Assembly (NCBI GenBank): GCA_050953425.1
Contig: JBMNMQ010000006.1
Span: 1-64,000 of the forward strand
From: RUG100 sp050953425
GTDB taxonomy: Bacteria; Bacillota; Clostridia; Peptostreptococcales; Anaerovoracaceae
Direction of reading: 5' to 3'
DNA length: 64,000 bases
Shown here: one piece after another, positions 54,791 to 63,604 of the stretch
How positions within the stretch are numbered: the first letter of the stretch is position 1
Layout: the number at the start of each line of letters is the position of its first letter
Notes under the pieces: generated by a model
The model's database searches: none
Told to the model about the DNA's origin: nothing
What the model saw: the letters and a program-made list of their open reading frames with translations, nothing else
Translations under genes and position numbers: made by a program

Positions 54791-54892
54791 ACGGCAAATT
54801 TTCAGGCCGCGCCGGGGGGTTTCGGCGGGCTGTGGATAAAATTGACAAAAAGCCTCAAAGCCGCGGAATTCCGCGGCTTTTCCGTATCCACA
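54559..54892. other. DnaA-box cluster at the end of trpS
   Basis: Four DnaA boxes lie within 334 bases: 54559-54567 (reverse TTATCCACA, perfect), 54571-54579 (one mismatch), 54831-54839 (perfect) and 54884-54892 (GTATCCACA, one mismatch). Two are in the trpS coding region and two flank its terminator. The cluster lies about 12 kb from dnaA. Confidence 0.7.
54857..54881 (+). terminator. Terminator of trpS
   Basis: A 10-bp stem AAAGCCGCGG / CCGCGGCTTT with loop AATT, ending in TTTT, lies 66 bases after the trpS stop. Confidence 0.8.
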
Positions 54893-55014
54893 GGCGGCAT
54901 TCACGGCGGCCGATCAGATCGACATGACTGCGGCAGCGGCCCGCGAACGGACCACGGCACGGCCGGTGGTCCGGATCTGATCGCTGAACCCGGGCCGAAC
55001 CCGGATAGACCGGG

Positions 55015-55674
55015 CTAGATCCAGATGTCGTGTCCTTTTCCGGCGCCGAGTTCGAAATGATATTTTACGATGCCGAGGTCGGTATGCGCATAAAAGCCGA
55101 GGCCGGCCCTGGCATGCACCTTCTCGCCCTGACGGGTGATGGTGAATTTCTGCTGGTTGACGGCGGTCGGTGCCAGCAGTGCGGCTTCCAGACCCTTCCT
55201 GTACCAGTCCGGATCGCCCTGCTGATAGTCGCTGACTTTCGCGATCTCCTTGCTCTTGTGCGGTACGCCCCGGGTCTGCCCGTAGCCGAGCGCAATCACC
55301 ATGTAGCGCTTTTCCCCGGGCGCGATCTCGTACCTTGCCCTGCCTTTCCTGTACGTCATGGCCACCCAGCAGGAGTTGATGCCGAGTTCCTGTGCCTTGA
55401 GAACGAGTCGCTCGCCGTAATAGCCGATCTCTTCGTCCTTCCCCTTCGGGCCGACCAGGGCGAAATAGTTGCGGCAGCCCCGGAAATTTCCGTAGCTGGG
55501 CTTTTCCGCCCGGAACGCTTCCGGCTCGTTCGTCACCAGCTGGATATGCAGTCCGCTCTCCCGATTGACCGCGTCGGTTTCCTTCTGCAGCGCCTCGACG
55601 GCGCCGGCTTCCAGCGGCTGATCCGTAAACTGTCTCACCGAGTGTCTTTCCTGCATGATCTGCATCATTTCCAT
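55015..55674 (-). CDS. Nitroreductase-family protein
   Basis: A 219-residue FMN-binding-type protein (MEMMQIMQERHSVRQFTDQPL) of the nitroreductase superfamily. The RHSVRQF motif at the N-terminus contacts FMN phosphate. ELGINSCWVAMTYRKG and LAPTAVNQQKFTI are standard. It reduces an unknown substrate with NAD(P)H. GGGAGGT lies eight bases before ATG 55674. Confidence 0.92.
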   Translation of the reverse strand: MEMMQIMQERHSVRQFTDQPLEAGAVEALQKETDAVNRESGLHIQLVTNEPEAFRAEKPSYGNFRGCRNYFALVGPKGKDEEIGYYGERLVLKAQELGINSCWVAMTYRKGRARYEIAPGEKRYMVIALGYGQTRGVPHKSKEIAKVSDYQQGDPDWYRKGLEAALLAPTAVNQQKFTITRQGEKVHARAGLGFYAHTDLGIVKYHFELGAGKGHDIWI

Positions 55675-55849
55675 ACTGCAATACCTCCCTTGCCAAGTTC
55701 AAATTGCGTAATTTTCAAAAGCTGTTTTTCAACAGCTCCGGCTGCAGCTGAGCGCAATCCTGTTTTCTGATTGTAATCCTGTTTTCTGCTGCGGACAGGG
55801 AAAAACTGCGGAACGCCTCAGGTCTCCCCGCTCCTGTCGGGAAGGGAAT

Positions 55850-56015
55850 TCATGATTTTTTGGCGTGGCGCAGCCTATCGATCAGTTGATCGATCGCCGT
55901 CGCTTCCTCATCGAAATAGTCGTAATTTCGCGTCGCTTCCCTCCTCATTTTGACGAGTCCGGCTTTTTTGAGGATCTGCAGGTGGTGCGAGACGGCCGGC
56001 AGCGGCTCCGTCTCT
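55850..56015 (-). pseudogene. ArsR-family regulator remnant (C-terminal part)
   Basis: A minus-strand frame without start codon encodes PAVSHHLQILKKAGLVKMRR and continues through RNYDYFDEEATAIDQLIDRL to a stop at 55850-55852. This is the recognition helix and wing of an ArsR repressor. The N-terminal half is gone; the sequence joins the plsC stop codon in another frame. It is probably a deletion scar, perhaps made when plsC was joined here. Confidence 0.7.
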
Positions 56016-56790
56016 ATTTGGCCGGCAGCGTTTCGGCCAGCGTTTCGCCGCGCTGCGCTTTGAGTTCGGCGAGGCCGTCGTGGACGATGGTGAAGACCTG
56101 ATCGGTCAGCGCCTTCTCCGCCTTGCGGTCCAGACCCTCTGTGGGGATCGGCGGATGGATGAGGACGTCGACGCGTTTGTTGTTGCAGAGATAACCCTTT
56201 TCCTCGAGGATTTCGTAGGTGCCGTTGATGCTGATCGGAACGATCGGCACGCCCGGCTTGGTGGCGAGCTTGAGCGCACCCTTCTTGAATTCGTGCATGC
56301 CGCCGCTGCGGGCGCGGGTGCCTTCGGGGAAGATCAGCATCGAAAAGCCGTGCTCAATATAGTCGATGCCTTCGGCGATGGCGCGCAGACTGGCGCGCGG
56401 GTCGTCGCGCTTTATCATGATGCTGCGGATGCGGCGCATCCAGGTGCCGTAGAGCGGCATCCTGCGCAGCGCGTCTTTGGCGATGAAGCCGAACTGCACG
56501 TTGGTGAGCACGGCGCACAGCGTCGGAATATCGGCAAAGCCCTGATGGTTGCTGACGTAGACGAGAGGGCCGGTCTTGGGCAGATTCTCGCGGCCCGTCA
56601 CATGCAGGTCGACGTGAAAGCTGCGCATCAGATGACTGCCCCACATGATGGTGGCGTCGAGGATGGCACGCTGCTCGCGGGCGTTGTCGCCGGCGGCGCG
56701 GGCGGTATCGATCTCTTTTTTCAGGTGGCGCAGTTCCGGGAGCGAAAACAGTACTTTGACCACGCCCGGAAGACCCTTGATGATGTTCAT
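56014..56790 (-). CDS. plsC: 1-acyl-sn-glycerol-3-phosphate acyltransferase
   Basis: A 258-residue acyltransferase making phosphatidic acid from lysophosphatidic acid. The catalytic NHQGFAD (HX4D) and FPEGTRAR motifs are intact, and a short N-terminal amphipathic region could attach it to the membrane. ATG 56790 follows AAGGAGG. The last residues (GETLAETLPAK) run directly into an ArsR remnant and may not be original. Confidence 0.93.
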   Translation of the reverse strand: MNIIKGLPGVVKVLFSLPELRHLKKEIDTARAAGDNAREQRAILDATIMWGSHLMRSFHVDLHVTGRENLPKTGPLVYVSNHQGFADIPTLCAVLTNVQFGFIAKDALRRMPLYGTWMRRIRSIMIKRDDPRASLRAIAEGIDYIEHGFSMLIFPEGTRARSGGMHEFKKGALKLATKPGVPIVPISINGTYEILEEKGYLCNNKRVDVLIHPPIPTEGLDRKAEKALTDQVFTIVHDGLAELKAQRGETLAETLPAK

Positions 56791-56879
56791 GAACAGTCCC
56801 CTCCTTCAGGTTTCGGCCGGCGCGGGGCGCAGCCGGTCAACAGTCCTATTATAGTATATTGCGGGGGGAAAATGAAGTG

Positions 56880-57377
56880 ATTGGATCATGAAAGACTGTT
56901 TTTTCAGAGCAGGCCTTCGGTGTATAATACAGATCTATTGCAGAGGGAGGAAACAATGCTCTTCTTGGAGTCATTGCAGGCAGGATGACGATGACAGAGA
57001 GAATCAGTTCATTCCCGTGCTGCTCTTGTATCTGATGGATACGAATGAAGCACTTTAGTTTTCACAGATCGGAGGGACTGCATGCATTGATGGCGATGGC
57101 GCGTTTACCCGAATAAAATCGGTTAAATAATCCGACCCCAAATGGCTGATATAACTCGACGCTGCTGCTGTCAAATTGTCATGGTCGCAGTATGGCAGGT
57201 CTGCACAACTCCCGCTTTTCCGGCCGGCATATTGCGGCTCGGCGGAGAATGATGTATAGTTGAAAATAACGAAGCGCCGCGGACTCTGGAGCCTGCGGCA
57301 AAAGAAAGCTGCATTCATCCGCGGCAGACCGGCGGTTCTCGCCGCTGCGCAGCGGAAGTCAAACAAGAAACGAATCG
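56880..57377 (+). other. Intergenic region with a promoter and a broken short frame
   Basis: TATAAT (56923-56928) and a strong ribosome site (GAGGGAGGAAACA) precede ATG 56956, which encodes only MLFLESLQAG before a stop. In the next frame DDDDRENQFIPVLLLYLMDT continues to a stop at 57057-57059, as if one base had been gained or lost. This may be a decayed start of a gene. From 57060 to 57377 I see nothing definite. Confidence 0.4.
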
Positions 57378-58157
57378 ATGAAGTTTGAAAACCGATTATT
57401 ACCCCACTCCCGCAAACGAATCTGCTGGATCGTGCTGATCGCCGGCCTGGCCGGCTTTGCCGCGCTGATGGCGGCGGTGATGGCCTGCGGTCAGACGTCT
57501 TTTGATCAGGCGGCGCTGCAGTTTTTCGTGTCGATGCGGCAGGACGGTCTCAGCACACTGATGGAGGGCATTACCTATCTGGGATGCTGGGAAGCGATCA
57601 CCATACTCTGCCTGCTGCTGATGCTCAACGACCGCACGTTCCTGCCCTACGGCGTGCCGCTTGCGATTGCCGCCGCAACGACGTCGCTCTTTCGTCTCGG
57701 CATCAAGGCTGTCGTGCAGCGTCCGCGGCCGCCCGAAGCGCTGCGGATGGTCAGCGAGCACAGCTATTCGTTTCCCAGCGGTCATGCGATCACCAGTTTT
57801 GCCGTCTACGGCCTGCTGGCCGTTCTGCTGATCTCGACGCAGGTGCGGCTGACTCGGGCGCAGAAGGCGGCGCCGCCGGAAGCCGGTGAAGCTGAACCGT
57901 CGGAGCGCGATAAGAACAACCCGTTTTACACCGCGCTGCACGAAAAAGCGGAGCTGAAGAAAAAGCACCGGCGTTATCGCATTGCCGGTGCGGTGGTCTG
58001 CCTCTTCCTGACCTTTGCCATCGGACTGTCGCGTCTCTACCTCGGTGTGCACTGGGCAACGGATGTGCTGGCCGGCTGGTGCTTCGGCGCGGCCGACATC
58101 GCCGCGATCCTGATCGTGCGTGACGCGCTGCGCCGGAAACGCCGGGCGGGAAGCTGA
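57378..58157 (+). CDS. PAP2-family membrane phosphatase
   Basis: A 259-residue PAP2 phosphatase with about six membrane helices. The three catalytic motifs are intact: KAVVQRPRP, PSGH in SFPSGHAITSF and SRLYLGVHWATD. Substrates could be phosphatidic acid or undecaprenyl pyrophosphate. A charged loop (QKAAPPEAGEAEPSERDKNN) of about 60 residues is inserted between the second and third motifs, longer than usual. Confidence 0.93.
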   Translation: MKFENRLLPHSRKRICWIVLIAGLAGFAALMAAVMACGQTSFDQAALQFFVSMRQDGLSTLMEGITYLGCWEAITILCLLLMLNDRTFLPYGVPLAIAAATTSLFRLGIKAVVQRPRPPEALRMVSEHSYSFPSGHAITSFAVYGLLAVLLISTQVRLTRAQKAAPPEAGEAEPSERDKNNPFYTALHEKAELKKKHRRYRIAGAVVCLFLTFAIGLSRLYLGVHWATDVLAGWCFGAADIAAILIVRDALRRKRRAGS

Positions 58158-58329
58158 ACAGTCCGGCGGTTCCCCTGCCCCGCTCCTGCCGCGCAGGCAC
58201 GCTGCGGCTGAACGGTGCGCGCATCCGCCGAATATTTTCGCGCGACCGATGCCTGTTCGCCCTCGCCGGACCCGTTATCGCCGCGCGCAGGCGGGAAATA
58301 TTTCGCGCGATCAATGCCTGGTTCGATGC

Positions 58330-58869
58330 CTATTCGACCGGATCGCGGTCGAAGAAGATGCTCTTTGATCCCGTCGACAGCGGGATGGCAAAACATACTT
58401 TGACATTATCGGGGAAAAAGCCGCAGCGCAGGGCGGCTTTGCCGGCGCTGTAGAGCACGCGGTTGTCGATGCGGTGGTCGGCGGCCAGAGAGACGGCGGA
58501 GCCGATGGCGATGCCGAGATCCGTCAGTGTGAAAGCGCAGTGGCTGCCGGCTTTGGCACAGGCGGCGCAGTCTTCATAGCCGCAGACGCCGCAGTGCTCC
58601 AATACGGTGGGGATCGCTTCGACGCCGATCAGCACCACGCAGTGGCTGTTGTCGACATTGCGGGCGTCGCGCTCAAAGAAATCCTGGTCATACTCCCTGC
58701 GGATTCTGCGCATTTCCTCCGCCAGCTGTTTTTGCTCTGCGCCATCGATGATTCGGGTGATGACGTGATCCAGGCCGCAGCCCTTCGGCGCCGTGCGCGC
58801 CGCTGCTGCCATCTGATCTGCAGCCGCCATTGCGGCCGCGTGTTCTGCTTCGTTGCTGCTGCGAATCAT
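58330..58869 (-). CDS. DUF2148 ferredoxin-domain protein
   Basis: A 179-residue protein of the uncharacterised DUF2148 family. The Cys-rich segment CGVCGYEDCAACAKAGSHCAF could bind an iron-sulfur cluster, and GIAIGSAVSLAADHRIDNRV is family-typical. ATG 58869 lies six bases after GGGAGG. It is convergent with the PAP2 gene. Two related words around 58231-58259 and 58297-58322 form a small repeat in the gap. Confidence 0.85.
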   Translation of the reverse strand: MIRSSNEAEHAAAMAAADQMAAAARTAPKGCGLDHVITRIIDGAEQKQLAEEMRRIRREYDQDFFERDARNVDNSHCVVLIGVEAIPTVLEHCGVCGYEDCAACAKAGSHCAFTLTDLGIAIGSAVSLAADHRIDNRVLYSAGKAALRCGFFPDNVKVCFAIPLSTGSKSIFFDRDPVE

Positions 58870-59067
58870 GAACTGCCTCCCTTTTCGGTACATTGGGTTT
58901 TATCTTAAAATTTTATCTCTTATTCCGCTTTTGCAATACCGCAGGTTCCTTCTTCCTGCCGCTCGCTGTGTACGCGCCGGCCATCCCGTTCGAATCGGCC
59001 CGGGCAAATATCGCCTATTGACGATCGACAATCAGAGGCTGAATACAGCCGCTGAAGCATTGCGGGC

Positions 59068-59565
59068 TCAGTCGCGCTGTTCGGAATTCTCTGCCTTTCG
59101 GATGTAAGGTGCGTAGAGGGACTGCCGCCGCTTTACGAGAGCGAGAAATTTCTGGCGGCGCCCGGCTTCGTCCGCTTCCATCCAAAATGCGTAGGGAACC
59201 CGGTCATCGCGGCAGGCCTGTTCCCAGAGCTGCTCCGGATCGAGCGCGGCATCGGCAATGAGGATCTCTCCCCTCTCCATGAGCTCGCGCGACATCGGAT
59301 CCAGCAGTGTGCCGTCGCCGCAGATGACGATCAGGCCGCCGCGGCGGTCGCAGTCCTCGAGCAGTTCGTACTCGTCGTTGCGGTAAGCGTGTTCGCCCAT
59401 CATCATGCAGAGACGGCGGATGGTCAGGTCTTCCTTCTCTTCAATTTTTCGGTCGAGGTCGACCAGCGGCCGCGGCTGTCGTTCGCGTTCGGCCAGTCGG
59501 CGCGCCAGACGCGCGGCGCAGTCGTGCCGGTTTGATCCCAGTGGTCCGGTAATGTAGTAATTCAT
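59068..59565 (-). CDS. Shikimate-kinase-like protein lacking Walker A
   Basis: A 165-residue protein that follows the shikimate kinase fold: LVDLDRKIEEKEDLTIRRLC (shikimate-binding DxD-type region), GEHAYRNDEYELLED (resembling GE..FR..E), and ICGDGTLLDPMSRELME (replacing GGG..L). The P-loop is degenerate: GPLGSNRHDCAA has no GK[ST], so ATP binding as in true kinases is unlikely. It is probably a pseudokinase or has a changed substrate. The gene is intact and lies behind the DUF2148 gene on the same strand. Confidence 0.7.
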   Translation of the reverse strand: MNYYITGPLGSNRHDCAARLARRLAERERQPRPLVDLDRKIEEKEDLTIRRLCMMMGEHAYRNDEYELLEDCDRRGGLIVICGDGTLLDPMSRELMERGEILIADAALDPEQLWEQACRDDRVPYAFWMEADEAGRRQKFLALVKRRQSLYAPYIRKAENSEQRD

Positions 59566-59713
59566 CGGTTTGTCAATGCATGCGGGCCGAGACCCGCCTT
59601 TTCTGATGCGGTGCCGCCGGTGCCGAAGGTACAGCGCCGGCCTGCTTGCTGACGGAAGTGCCGGCTCGTGCCGGCAGACTCATTATAGCACAGCGGCGGC
59701 GGATTGCCAGCCG

Positions 59714-59765
59714 GCGGAACAACATCCGTATTCGACACAGCGGAACAACATCCGTATTCGACACA
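59714..59765. repeat. Perfect duplicated 26-bp unit
   Basis: Two adjacent identical copies of GCGGAACAACATCCGTATTC (plus six bases) lie at 59714-59739 and 59740-59765. The rest of the gap 59566-59854 shows no gene. Confidence 0.95.
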
Positions 59766-59854
59766 GATCGATGACGGTGCAGGCAGCGGCCTGACGGGTC
59801 GAGTCAGGCCGAGGAGTATGGATTGAGCAGTGCTGCAAAAAAACAAAATAAATA

Positions 59855-59894
59855 ATAGCACGCTATTGACATTAAAACGATAGCATGCTATTAT
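59855..59894 (+). promoter_or_regulatory. marR-MATE promoter with two palindromic operators
   Basis: TTGACA (59866-59871), 17-bp spacer, TATTAT (59889-59894). ATAGCACGCTAT (59855-59866) touches the -35 and ATAGCATGCTAT (59880-59891) covers the spacer and -10; their centres are 25 bp apart. Such palindromes fit a MarR dimer, so the MarR protein encoded next probably represses its own operon. Confidence 0.85.
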
Positions 59895-59955
59895 AATTGC
59901 GCGGTGAGGATCACCTGCACGATGATTATGAATCGGACGAGGAAGGAGAATCAAC

Positions 59956-60384
59956 ATGAAAAGAACGGTCGGAGGCATGATCAAACAGATCAACGATACC
60001 CTCGTCAAGGAAGCCAACAATGATTTGAGGCCCATCGGACTGACGCTGTCGCAGCACGCGATGCTGCTCGTACTCTTTGAAGCACCGGATGGCAGACTGA
60101 CCATGAAGGAACTGGAGCGCGGTCTGCATGTGGCGCAGCCGACGGCTGCCGGCATCGCGGCCCGGCTCGAAAAAAAGAACCTGGTGGAGAGCAGCGGAAC
60201 GCCGGAGGACAAGCGTGTCAAGATCGTGGCGATTACGGAAAAAGGCCGGGAAATCTGCAGAGATTCCATCGTGCATATGGGTGAGACCGAACGGAAACTG
60301 TTGAGTCCGCTGAGCGAAGAGGAACAGAAAACGCTGCTCGATCTTCTGGAGAAAGTGAGCGATGCGGCCGTCGAGCGGCAGTAA
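59956..60384 (+). CDS. MarR-family transcriptional regulator
   Basis: A 142-residue winged-helix repressor. The recognition part is LTMKELERGLHVAQPTAAGIAARLEKKNLVE and the wing is SGTPEDKRVKIVAITEKG with the conserved DxR. GGAAGGAGAATCAAC precedes the start. It is followed by a MATE transporter 14 bases on and preceded by two operator palindromes, the common design of drug-responsive efflux control. The inducer is unknown. Confidence 0.93.
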   Translation: MKRTVGGMIKQINDTLVKEANNDLRPIGLTLSQHAMLLVLFEAPDGRLTMKELERGLHVAQPTAAGIAARLEKKNLVESSGTPEDKRVKIVAITEKGREICRDSIVHMGETERKLLSPLSEEEQKTLLDLLEKVSDAAVERQ

Positions 60385-60398
60385 GTAGGAGGCAGAAA

Positions 60399-62132
60399 AT
60401 GAACGGGGAAAAGAAGAGAAAGAACGACGAAATTCGGAGACGGCGCGAGGCCGCAAGTGCGGCGGCCGAACCGGCGCACATGACGGCCGAAAATACAGCC
60501 GCCGAATCGGAGCGTCCGGGGGCCGAACACAGAGCAGCCGCCGGCACGGCGTCTGCAGGGCGGCCGACAGGAGAAAGCAAGGCAGGGATGAAAACAGAAA
60601 CAAGCATGGAAACAGAGACAAAATCTGCGGCGGACAGGGAACACACGGCGGATTACGTGTTCCGCAGCATGTCGGTGCCGAAAGCCATCGCCAAAAACAC
60701 GGTGCCGGCGGTGCTGGCGATGCTGATGGTGCTGATCTACAATCTGGCCGATACATTTTTCATCGGCCAGACGCACATCGCGCTGGAAGTGACGGCGATC
60801 TCGCTGGCGACGCCGGTCTTCCTCTTCTTCATGGCCGTCGGCACCGTCTTCGGCATCGGTGGCACGTCCGTCATCTCGCGGGCGCTCGGACAGGGCCGGC
60901 GCGAGTACGCTTCCCGAGTGTGCGCCTTCTGCATGTGGGCCTGTGTCATCGTCGGCATCGTCATGGCGGCCTGTTTCCTGCTCTTCATGGATCCGCTGCT
61001 CAAGCTGATCGGCGCGAGTGCGGACAGCTGGGAGATGACAAAGCAGTATCTGACGATCGTCTCGTTCGGCGGGCCGTTCGTGCTCATCGGCAACTGCTAC
61101 AACAATATCATCCGCGCCGAGGGGCGGTCGACCGAGGCGATGATGGGACAGCTGATCGGCAACCTGGTGAATGTGGTGCTCGATCCGATCCTGATCCTCG
61201 TCCTGAACTGGCACGTTACCGGGGCCGCGATCGCGACGGTGATCGGCAACGTGATCGGCGCCGGATATTACCTCTATTATTTTGCCAGCGGCAAATCCAC
61301 GCTCAGCATTCGCCTGCGCGATGCCGCGCCGCGCCGCACGATCCTGTCCGGTGTGCTGTCGATCGGGATCCCGGCTGCGCTCGGCTCGCTGCTGATGAGT
61401 GTGTCATCGATCGTGACCAACGCCCGCATGGCGGACTACGGAGACCTCGCCGTCGCCGGCATCGGCGTGGCGATGAAGGTGTCGATGATCACCGGCATGA
61501 TCTGCATCGGCTTCGGCCAGGGTGTGCAGCCGCTCCTCGGTTACTGCACCGGTGCCGGTCTGCGCGATCGCTTTCGCAGTTCAATGCGCTGGTCGGTGGC
61601 GATATCCGCCGCCCTCAGCGTCGCCATGACGATCGTCTGCTATGTATTCATCGATCAGATTGTCGGCGCCTTCCTGACCGATGCGCAGGCCCTGCGCTAC
61701 GGAATCGACTTTTCCAAAGTGCTGCTGACAACCAGCTTCCTCTTCGGCGTGTACTACGTCTTTCTCAACGCCATCCAGGCGATGGGCGCGTCGGGGGCGT
61801 CGCTGATCGTCAACACCAGCCGGCAGGGCCTGATCTACATCCCCGCCCTGTTCCTCCTCGAAGCCGCGATCGGCATCAACGGCATCGTCTGGGCGCAGCC
61901 CGTCGCCGACGTGCTCTCGACGCTGCTGGTGCTTTTCCTCTTCCGGCGGTCTTACCGGAACATTCTCAAGGGAAAGAATTCGCCGCAGCAGAGTGAGTCG
62001 GACTGCGCGGACGGCACGGAGAACCGGACGGAGGAAGAGACGGACGGAGCCGCCGGGCAGGCGGACGGGGCGGAAACCGAGTCCAATGACATCGTCGCGG
62101 CGGATGGCCGCGCAGACGAGGAAACGGCTTAG
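60399..62132 (+). CDS. MATE-family multidrug efflux transporter
   Basis: A 577-residue Na+/H+-coupled exporter with 12 predicted helices from about residue 95 to 520. The start of the transporter core is PKAIAKNTVPAVLAMLMVLIYNLADTFF. An N-terminal extension of about 85 charged and Ala-rich residues and an acidic C-terminal tail of about 50 residues are unusual for the family. The start with AGGAGG upstream supports translation of the extension. It lies in one operon with marR. Confidence 0.93.
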   Translation: MNGEKKRKNDEIRRRREAASAAAEPAHMTAENTAAESERPGAEHRAAAGTASAGRPTGESKAGMKTETSMETETKSAADREHTADYVFRSMSVPKAIAKNTVPAVLAMLMVLIYNLADTFFIGQTHIALEVTAISLATPVFLFFMAVGTVFGIGGTSVISRALGQGRREYASRVCAFCMWACVIVGIVMAACFLLFMDPLLKLIGASADSWEMTKQYLTIVSFGGPFVLIGNCYNNIIRAEGRSTEAMMGQLIGNLVNVVLDPILILVLNWHVTGAAIATVIGNVIGAGYYLYYFASGKSTLSIRLRDAAPRRTILSGVLSIGIPAALGSLLMSVSSIVTNARMADYGDLAVAGIGVAMKVSMITGMICIGFGQGVQPLLGYCTGAGLRDRFRSSMRWSVAISAALSVAMTIVCYVFIDQIVGAFLTDAQALRYGIDFSKVLLTTSFLFGVYYVFLNAIQAMGASGASLIVNTSRQGLIYIPALFLLEAAIGINGIVWAQPVADVLSTLLVLFLFRRSYRNILKGKNSPQQSESDCADGTENRTEEETDGAAGQADGAETESNDIVAADGRADEETA

Positions 62133-62319
62133 TATACGTTTTTGTTCAACATCGATCTCCCCCTCCTGCTGTGCCGGTTGTTCACTTTGGTTTTGCAGCC
62201 CGGTTACGGCAGGATCACTCGCAGTGTATTAGATATCGGTTCATGAAAGAGTCACTGATAAATTTAACAGCTGGCAGGAAAATTGTATCACGGCGGCCGG
62301 CGTGGTGATGGTTCGGCTG

Positions 62320-62520
62320 CTATGATTCCGTGCGTGCAGGCTGTTATAGTTTCGCGCGTGCAGGTTGTTGTCGTGCCGTGCAGGCTGTTATAGTTTCGCG
62401 CGTGCAGAATGTTATGGTTTCGTGCAGGCTGTTATAGTTTCGTGCGTGGATGTTGTTGTCGTGCCGTGCAGGCTGTTATAGTTTCGCGCGTGGAGGTTGT
62501 TTTAATTCTGTGCATGCAGG
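62320..62520. repeat. Degenerate tandem repeat, about 8 units of 22-26 bp
   Basis: GTGCAGGCTGTTATAGTTTCG-type words recur about eight times with changes (GTTGTTGTCGTGCC and GTTATGGTTTCG variants). Two longer blocks repeat as a higher-order unit. It lies in the 550-base gap after the MATE gene, before a TATAAT at 62576-62581. Confidence 0.9.
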
Positions 62521-62683
62521 TTTGTTATGATCCGTGCGGCGGTTTCGCGGCCGCGGTGCATATGTTATAATAATCATAATATTTTTTCTTCGGGGCGATC
62601 GGAACCCGCGGGCTCCGGCGCGGAAGGGTGCCGAACCCGGGCGGCCCGAAAGAACGTTGAAAAGAGCGCAGGAGGCGATGGCA

Positions 62684-63604
62684 ATGAAGGAACCGGTACT
62701 GATCATCATGGCGGCAGGCATGGGAAGCCGCTACGGAGGACTCAAGCAGTTTGATCCGATCACCAGCGAGGATGAAGTGATCATGGATTTTTCACTCTAT
62801 GATGCGATGCTGGCCGGCTTTCGCAGGGTGGTCTTTGTCATCCGCGAGGAGATGGAGGAAGCTTTCGCCGAACGGGTTCTGCCGCGGGCCGGCAAGCACC
62901 TCGACGTTGCTTTCGCACACCAGCGGCTCGACGATCTGCCGGCGGGCTACGGCGTGCCCAAGGGCCGCGAAAAGCCCTGGGGTACGGCGCACGCGATCAT
63001 GAGCTGCCGCGATCTCATCGACGGCCCCTTCGTCGTCATCAACGCCGATGACTACTACGGGCCGGGCGCCTTTCACCTCATCTACGACTATCTCTCCCGC
63101 GCCCGGGAGGACAACACCTACAACTTTGCCATGGTCAGCTTTGCGCTGCGCAACACCGTGACCGAGAACGGCAGCGTGGCGCGCGGCATCTGCGATGTCT
63201 CCAAAAACGGCTATCTGCGGCACATCGTCGAACGCACGAAGATCATGCGCGTCGACGGGCAGATCTGCTACAGCGAGGACGACGGCGCGAACTGGACGCC
63301 GCTCGACGAGGACACCCCGGTATCGATGAACTTCTGGGGGTATTCGGCCGGCATGATGTACGAACTGGTGGATCGCTTTCCGGCGTTCCTCGACCAGGCG
63401 CTGCGCGAAAATCCGCTCAAGGCCGAGTACATGATCCCCACGGTCACCGACCAGCTGCTGCGCGAAGGGCGGGCTTCGGTGACGGTGCTGCACTCCCGCG
63501 ACCGCTGGTACGGCGTCACCTACCGGGAGGACAAGCCGGTCGTCAGCGCGGCGCTGCAGTCGCTGAAGGACAAGGGGCTGTACCCGGACAAGCTGTGGAA
63601 ATAG
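62684..63604 (+). CDS. Nucleotidyltransferase-family protein
   Basis: A 306-residue sugar-nucleotide-type transferase. The NTP-binding signature is LIIMAAGMGSRYGGLKQFDP. INADDYYGP carries the metal-binding Asp pair. The second half (VTYREDKPVVSAALQSL) has the catalytic Lys position common in such enzymes. The sugar and nucleotide are unknown; no sugar biosynthesis genes are adjacent. ATG 62684 is eight bases after AGGAGG; ATG 62678 is only two bases away from it. Confidence 0.88.
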   Translation: MKEPVLIIMAAGMGSRYGGLKQFDPITSEDEVIMDFSLYDAMLAGFRRVVFVIREEMEEAFAERVLPRAGKHLDVAFAHQRLDDLPAGYGVPKGREKPWGTAHAIMSCRDLIDGPFVVINADDYYGPGAFHLIYDYLSRAREDNTYNFAMVSFALRNTVTENGSVARGICDVSKNGYLRHIVERTKIMRVDGQICYSEDDGANWTPLDEDTPVSMNFWGYSAGMMYELVDRFPAFLDQALRENPLKAEYMIPTVTDQLLREGRASVTVLHSRDRWYGVTYREDKPVVSAALQSLKDKGLYPDKLWK

